Shown: in pieces, positions 60,092 to 64,000 of the stretch
How the letters are laid out: every line of letters starts with the position of its first letter
How positions within the stretch are numbered: position 1 is the first letter of the stretch
Assembly: GCF_002245625.1 (NCBI RefSeq)
Contig: NZ_NOIG01000010.1
Coordinates: 124,001-188,000 of the forward strand
From: Acidovorax kalamii
GTDB lineage: Bacteria > Pseudomonadota > Gammaproteobacteria > Burkholderiales > Burkholderiaceae_C
Direction of reading: 5' to 3'
DNA: 64,000 bases
Notes under the pieces: model-generated
What the model was told of the DNA's origin: nothing
Databases searched by the model: none
The model's input: only the letters and a program-made list of their open reading frames with translations
Program-made: the position numbers and the translations under genes

Positions 60092-62119
60092 TCATAAGCA
60101 TGCTGAGCTTTGCTGCGCCACATTCGGCGCCACAGCGGGTGCAGCGCTGCCGTCTGTGTGGCGCTGAAACGCCGCCAGCCGCGCCGCAAAGGGTTCCAGC
60201 ACCAGGGCTTCGTCGGGCCCGGACGCGGGCGGCACCGCGATGGCGATACCGCTCTGTGCCATCAGCGCCTGCATTTCGGGGCGGGCGATCATGCCGTGGT
60301 CCATCAGCGCGTCCACCAGCCGGTTCAGCGCGCCCTGGTGCTGCCGCAGCAGGGCGCCTGCGCGCTGGTATTGGGCCTGCAGAAGCTCCTCGATGGCGGT
60401 GTTGCTGGGCGCCACATCGGTGTTGATATGGTGGTCCATCTCCACCGTCACATCGGTGCGGGCCAGGCGGGCGCCAAAGCCGTGGTGGCGGATGTAGCGC
60501 GCGGCCTCGGCCGTCACCTGCTTGTAGTCCTGCTCGGCGCCGGTGGTGCAGGCCATTTCGCCAAACACCAGCTCCTCGGCCACACGGCCTGCCAGGCCCA
60601 CACACATCATGTCCAGCGCGTTCTGGCGCGTGGTCACCTTCAGGCCCGCAAAGCTGTTGTAGCCGCCTTCGAAGGATGCGATGTTGATCTTCACCTCCTG
60701 CGGGGCCTGGCCCAATAGCAGTCCGTACACCAGCGCATGGCCGGCCTCATGCACCGCCAGCAGCGCGCGGAAGTCGGCGTTGGCGCGTTGCTTGAGCCGG
60801 TTCAGCTCCAGCGTCACGGCAAACAGCGCCTGCTGCCCTCCGGCCTGTACCACCAGGTGGCGCTTGTCCGCTGCAAGCGTGATGGGGTAGGTGGTGCCCA
60901 GCGGCAGCGCCTGCTCCAGCACCCACAGCGCGGCCTTCACCAGGTTGGCGCTCAGGATCGCGTGCACCGACGAGAACAGCGGCCGCGTGCCCTGGGCGGG
61001 GAACACGGCGTTGGCATACAACTCATCGTGCACATCCTGGGCAATGGCAAAGCGCACGCCGCACTGGGTGGCAATGTCGTCGCAGTAGCGCGTGCAGAGA
61101 TTGCGGATCAGCTGTTCGTACGTGGCCTTGTTGAACGACGGGTACACCACATGCTCGTTGCCCAGCCGCGCGATCTGCTCGGGCTTGAAGCGCTCGCTCA
61201 ATGCCTTCTTCACATCGATGAGCGACAGCTTGCGCGTGAGGCGGTGGAAGATGTCTGCATCGGTGTCGCAGTCTTCCACGCGTTGCGCGGTCTCGTGGTA
61301 CATCTCGTCCAGGTTGCCGCACACAAACACCAGCAGTTTGCTGTAGTCGGTCTCCCACGCGTGGTGCGACTGCTGGAACCGCGTGAACAGCGCCTGCACC
61401 TGGGTGGGCGGCCACTGCATGATCTCGGCCAGAGGCTCCTGCAGCTTGAGCATGCGCTTGAGTTCCTGCGCATCCCAGGCATCGAGCTGGAAGCGGTAGG
61501 GCTTCTTGCCTGCGCGCTCATCGTCGCCATCTTCGGCGCGCTCGGCCTCGTAGTGCGCATCGGCCAGCTTGCGCTCGATGTTGGTGAGCGCGCTCAGGGC
61601 CGGGGGCAGGCGCCCGTCGGAGAGCAGCGTCCACACATCCTGGTAGCGCTCCACCTTCACGTCTTCGCCCTTGCGGTCCACCGTGCGAAAGCGCTGGAAC
61701 TCGTCCAGCACCAGGATGCCGGGCGCGCCTTCGTGGATGCCCGAGTCGCCGAGCATGCCCGAGATGGACGAGCTGCGGTAGCTTGCGCCGTGGCTGAAGC
61801 CGTCCATCTGCACTTCCACGAAGCGGTCGTAGAAGCCCAGCAGCTGCGCCAGGCGCCGCGTGAGCTGCGTCTTGCCTGTGCCCGTCAGGCCCCACAGGCA
61901 GACGATGACGGGCCGGGTGATGAGCTGGGGCAGCACATACCAGGCGCGGATGGCATCGACCACACGGTCGATCACGTCGTCGATGCCAAACAGCTCGGCC
62001 TTGAGCTGCTCGGCGGCGTGGGCCAGCGCCTGCTGGCGCTGGGCCAGCAGGGCCCGGTGTGCCTCTGTAGACGGGTGCTGCCCATGCGACAGCGTTGGAG
62101 TTTGGGTCGAAAGGTCCAT
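60092..62119 (-). CDS. Soluble AAA+ ATPase fused to an FtsH-type M41 peptidase domain
   Basis: A 675-residue protein without membrane segments. Residues 45-360 are an AAA+ domain of the Clp/HslU-like (AAA_2) kind: Walker A GLTGTGKT at 77-84, Walker B ILVLDE at 135-140, and sensor-1-like LLVFVCGNLDE near 262. It departs from FtsH, whose AAA class differs. Residues 445-600 are an M41 peptidase: zinc site H457-E-A-G-H461 in AVHEAGHALVYGLLL, and the third ligand Asp531 in CTTGAEQDYKQVT, following LAGRVAEELVFGE. The start is the ATG at 62119; a TTG 21 bases earlier overlaps the upstream stop. A likely ATP-driven soluble protease or remodeller of unknown target. Confidence 0.82.
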   Translation of the reverse strand: MDLSTQTPTLSHGQHPSTEAHRALLAQRQQALAHAAEQLKAELFGIDDVIDRVVDAIRAWYVLPQLITRPVIVCLWGLTGTGKTQLTRRLAQLLGFYDRFVEVQMDGFSHGASYRSSSISGMLGDSGIHEGAPGILVLDEFQRFRTVDRKGEDVKVERYQDVWTLLSDGRLPPALSALTNIERKLADAHYEAERAEDGDDERAGKKPYRFQLDAWDAQELKRMLKLQEPLAEIMQWPPTQVQALFTRFQQSHHAWETDYSKLLVFVCGNLDEMYHETAQRVEDCDTDADIFHRLTRKLSLIDVKKALSERFKPEQIARLGNEHVVYPSFNKATYEQLIRNLCTRYCDDIATQCGVRFAIAQDVHDELYANAVFPAQGTRPLFSSVHAILSANLVKAALWVLEQALPLGTTYPITLAADKRHLVVQAGGQQALFAVTLELNRLKQRANADFRALLAVHEAGHALVYGLLLGQAPQEVKINIASFEGGYNSFAGLKVTTRQNALDMMCVGLAGRVAEELVFGEMACTTGAEQDYKQVTAEAARYIRHHGFGARLARTDVTVEMDHHINTDVAPSNTAIEELLQAQYQRAGALLRQHQGALNRLVDALMDHGMIARPEMQALMAQSGIAIAVPPASGPDEALVLEPFAARLAAFQRHTDGSAAPAVAPNVAQQSSACL

Positions 62120-62136
62120 GTTTTCTATCGTTCTTG

Positions 62137-62388
62137 TCAATCGCTCTCGGTAAAGCGAGCGTTCAGGGTCGCCTTGCGCAGGGCGACGGTGTCCGCACGG
62201 CGCTGGGCGCCACGGGCTCGGATGTGTTTGCCTGCTGCGCTGGACAGGCTGCGTTGGGCCAGTGCGGCGGCCACAGGGTTTCGGGGCGGGCCCGAAGGTT
62301 CGAGTTTCAACACCAGGGGCTGCTTCATGCGGCGCAGCTTTTTGATTTCACCCTGGGCGAAGGCCCGAGACAGTTTTTTGGCACTCAT
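62137..62388 (-). CDS. Small basic protein upstream of the AAA+/M41 gene
   Basis: An 83-residue, strongly basic protein (MSAKKLSRAFAQGEIKKLRR, then MKQPLVLKLEPSGPPRNPVA, SSAAGKHIRARGAQRRADTV, ending LNARFTESD). It has no signal or membrane segment. Its stop is 18 bases from the AAA+/M41 start and overlaps a possible TTG start of that gene, so the two are in one transcript. I recognise no family. It could be an adaptor, a substrate or an RNA/DNA-binding cofactor of the protease; none of these is shown by sequence. Confidence 0.65.
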   Translation of the reverse strand: MSAKKLSRAFAQGEIKKLRRMKQPLVLKLEPSGPPRNPVAAALAQRSLSSAAGKHIRARGAQRRADTVALRKATLNARFTESD

Positions 62389-62404
62389 GTGTGCGTTCCA
62401 CAAA

Positions 62405-62431
62405 CAAAAAACCCCGGCAAAGTAGCCAGGG
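62405..62431 (-). terminator. Intrinsic terminator or attenuator before the small basic gene
   Basis: On the minus strand CCCTGGC pairs with GCCGGGG (one G-U pair) around a six-base loop, followed by six U. It ends 17 bp upstream of the small basic gene start. It may simply terminate the hydrolase transcript from the right, or act as an attenuator for the AAA+/M41 operon together with the upstream tiny ORF and hairpins. Confidence 0.7.
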
Positions 62432-62523
62432 CTTGTGGAGCGCTGCACTGAGGTGCAGGAGGTCGCTTGTCTGCCGTGGCTGGATGCGTGAAAACACAGT
62501 CCAGCCGGGGCGGTGGACAGTGG

Positions 62524-62553
62524 TCAGGCGGGAGCGAACAAGGGAACAAACAT
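62524..62553 (-). CDS. Candidate nine-residue leader peptide
   Basis: On the minus strand an ATG at 62553 behind a perfect GGAGGT site (spacing seven) opens the frame MFVPLFAPA, then stops. Between its stop and the terminator lie two hairpins: one with GTCCA/TGGAC arms near 62497-62516, and CTGCAC-TGAG-GTGCAG at 62443-62458. The order of leader ORF, hairpins and terminator is that of transcription attenuators. The peptide has two Phe and three Pro of nine residues; Pro-rich stalls are possible. This could be chance; the good ribosome site is the main support. Confidence 0.4.
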   Translation of the reverse strand: MFVPLFAPA

Positions 62554-62716
62554 AGCGGTGACCTCCAGGGCTCTCAGGGGCTGGCCGATGTGCCAGCACG
62601 ATGCTGAAAGAAGGCGCGATTGTGGCGAGGCGTGTTGCAGCTGGCAAGTGCCGGGGCTCGCAACACGTGGAAATGTCGCACAAAAATCACAGTGCGCCGG
62701 TGCATGGGGCGGGGGC

Positions 62717-64000
62717 TCAGCTCTTACGGCGGTAGACCCAGCCTGCCGCGTGTATCTGCTCTTCCTTGTCGCGCGTCTGCACCACCAGTTCCACCAGGTC
62801 GCGGCCTGCATTGAGCGGCACCTGCACCGTCATGCCAGCGCGGTCTGCCGACATGGGGAGCAGGAACTGGCTGTCGTCCCAGAACAGGTACCCGGGCAGC
62901 TCCTGCAGCTCCTTGAGCGAGGACTCTCCCACGCCCATGGCCAGCGGGATAGATTCGGGGGCTTCGTTGATCAGCTGCCACGTGCTGCCCAGGCGCGCCG
63001 ACCACGGGGCGGGCAGCGGTGCCGGGGCAGGTGGCATCTGCTGCGCAATTGGCATGGTGATCCTGTAGTGCCCTGAGGTGGCCAGCTCGCGGGACATCAA
63101 GTAGCGGCGGCCCTCGGCCAGCTCCCAGCGGTATTGTTTGCCGGGCTGGGCGTCCGACCACCACCATCCGTCACTGCGCAGGCGCAGTCCGATGCTCAGG
63201 TGCTCCCAGCGCTGTCGCTTGGCGGACCATTCGGACAGGTCAACCTGCTGACTGTCCGGCGATGCCGCCTTGATGGGCTGTGCGTAGTTGCCGTAGATGC
63301 CCAGCAGGGCATCCACTGCCGCTGAAGAAATGGTGGCTTGTGCCGGGATGGCCGCCGATACATTGGGGGGGAGCGCGCGCAGTTTCCCCGTTTCCTGCAG
63401 CGCCCGCAGCAGGACTCCTTCGGCTATCGGCCCGGGCTTGAACCCTGGCGCGCTGCCCGTGAGCAGCACTGCCATACCCGCCTGCGGCAGCACATAGAAA
63501 TCACTGGAGTAGAACATTGTCCCGCCGCTCTTTTGCCACGCTACAACGCCTGCCGCGTCCAGACCGGGGTGCTGGGTGCTGTCCCAACCCAGGCCCCAGT
63601 GCCATTCGGGAGTGAGGTTCAGGCGCATGCCCTGGTTCTGCGCGCTGCCCATTTCGGTGACGCCCTCCTTGGAGACAATGCGCTGGCCGTCCAGCTCGCC
63701 GCCCCGCATCAGCATGGCCGCCAGCTTCATCATGTCGCCCGGCGTGGTGCACAGGCCGCCAGTGGCGTAGCCCATCACGAACTCCTGGCCCTGCCGCACA
63801 TCGCCGATGTAACCATGGGCAAAGCTGCCTGCAGGCAGGGGCTGCAGCGTGTAGCCCGAGCGTGCCATGCCCAGCGGATTGAGGATGGCAGACTGCACGA
63901 ACGTGGGATAGGGTTGCCCGGTGATGGCGAGCACGATGCGCTCGACCAGTGTGAAACCGTCGTTGCAATACACGGCCATCGCGCCAGGCACGTGCTTGAG
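62717..64000 (-). CDS. Class C beta-lactamase-fold serine hydrolase (5' part beyond window)
   Basis: About 428 C-terminal residues are visible; the frame is open to the window's right edge, so the start and the SxxK motif are outside. The tyrosine triad is AVYCNDGFTL, followed by PLGMARSGYTLQPLPAGSFA then HGYIGDVRQGQEF, GGLCTTPGDMMKLAAML and the KSG motif in AWQKSGGTMFYSSD. The domain is followed by about 150 residues of a C-terminal extension. This pattern suggests an esterase or D-amino-acyl peptidase rather than a true lactamase. Its stop is followed by 330 bases with the terminator described above. Confidence 0.85.
   Translation of the reverse strand, partial: LKHVPGAMAVYCNDGFTLVERIVLAITGQPYPTFVQSAILNPLGMARSGYTLQPLPAGSFAHGYIGDVRQGQEFVMGYATGGLCTTPGDMMKLAAMLMRGGELDGQRIVSKEGVTEMGSAQNQGMRLNLTPEWHWGLGWDSTQHPGLDAAGVVAWQKSGGTMFYSSDFYVLPQAGMAVLLTGSAPGFKPGPIAEGVLLRALQETGKLRALPPNVSAAIPAQATISSAAVDALLGIYGNYAQPIKAASPDSQQVDLSEWSAKRQRWEHLSIGLRLRSDGWWWSDAQPGKQYRWELAEGRRYLMSRELATSGHYRITMPIAQQMPPAPAPLPAPWSARLGSTWQLINEAPESIPLAMGVGESSLKELQELPGYLFWDDSQFLLPMSADRAGMTVQVPLNAGRDLVELVVQTRDKEEQIHAAGWVYRRKS

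Noticed and set aside
60737-62425. Plus-strand frame of 562 codons
   Set aside because: Antisense to the AAA+/M41 gene and lacking motifs or a ribosome site.
1-64000. CRISPR arrays, tRNA and rRNA genes, phage modules
   Set aside because: No regularly spaced direct repeats, cloverleaf-like sequences or structural phage genes were noticed by eye.

Overview
The window reads as chromosome from a GC-rich betaproteobacterium of the Comamonadaceae (Acidovorax-like). The basis is strong G/C third-position bias, a ChvE/GbpR sugar system, a relic of a Bug/TctC solute-binding protein, LysR regulators beside most catabolic genes, and short TAGCTAT/AGCGCTT repeats in many gaps that I recall from this family. 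This placement is inference; no rRNA marker is present. No tRNA, rRNA or CRISPR array was seen.

Region 1 (1-8.2 kb) is sugar uptake and oxidation: chvE (cut by the left edge), a YtfQ-like binding protein and an aldehyde dehydrogenase on the minus strand, divergent from a GbpR-like LysR gene. An 860-bp giant palindrome follows, then an SDR sugar dehydrogenase, an SMP-30 lactonase and an aldose 1-epimerase. Together these fit a non-phosphorylative pentose/galactose pathway, with the dehydratases presumably elsewhere. Region 2 (8.5-12.7 kb) is accessory: a YjjJ/HipA-type kinase, an AT-rich stretch with a TIR-like effector gene, and an IS1111-type (IS110 family) insertion sequence whose 11-bp subterminal inverted repeats can be seen.

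Region 3 (12.7-22 kb) holds a LysR/MFS pair, a small molybdopterin-fold protein, a second MFS gene, an ars operon (arsR-arsI-arsC-acr3), and metNI; metQ lies 13 kb further on at 34.9 kb. Region 4 (22-34.7 kb) holds a GNAT gene, a Bug-protein relic, a DUF1566 protein, a row of serine hydrolase, YkgJ protein, O-methyltransferase and glycosyltransferase, a two-component system, a VOC protein, an AT-richer HEPN-like gene, a coupled cupin-regulator/GNAT pair and a DUF6817 protein.

Region 5 (36-44.8 kb) holds a membrane GGDEF-EAL protein with a ruined GGDEF, azoR with a divergent LysR gene, an HDOD protein, and a three-gene locus of secreted protein, ECF sigma factor and membrane ankyrin protein. 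Region 6 (45-53.5 kb) is the sulfate importer sbp-cysTWA, dsbB, a GST/trhO pair and a GAF-HD-GYP protein. Region 7 (53.6-64 kb) holds a Cache-HAMP-PAS-GGDEF-EAL protein, an AmpR-like regulator divergent from a class A beta-lactamase, argA, and an unusual soluble protein joining a Clp-like AAA+ domain to an FtsH-type M41 peptidase domain. That protein sits behind a small basic protein and a leader with a tiny ORF and terminator. A partial class C beta-lactamase-like hydrolase closes the window.

The strongest candidates for undescribed biology are the AAA+/M41 locus (60.1-62.55 kb), the ECF/ankyrin/secreted-protein locus (41.4-44.0 kb) and the stand-alone TIR-like effector (10.3-11.2 kb). The nested palindromic repeats are also worth tracing.
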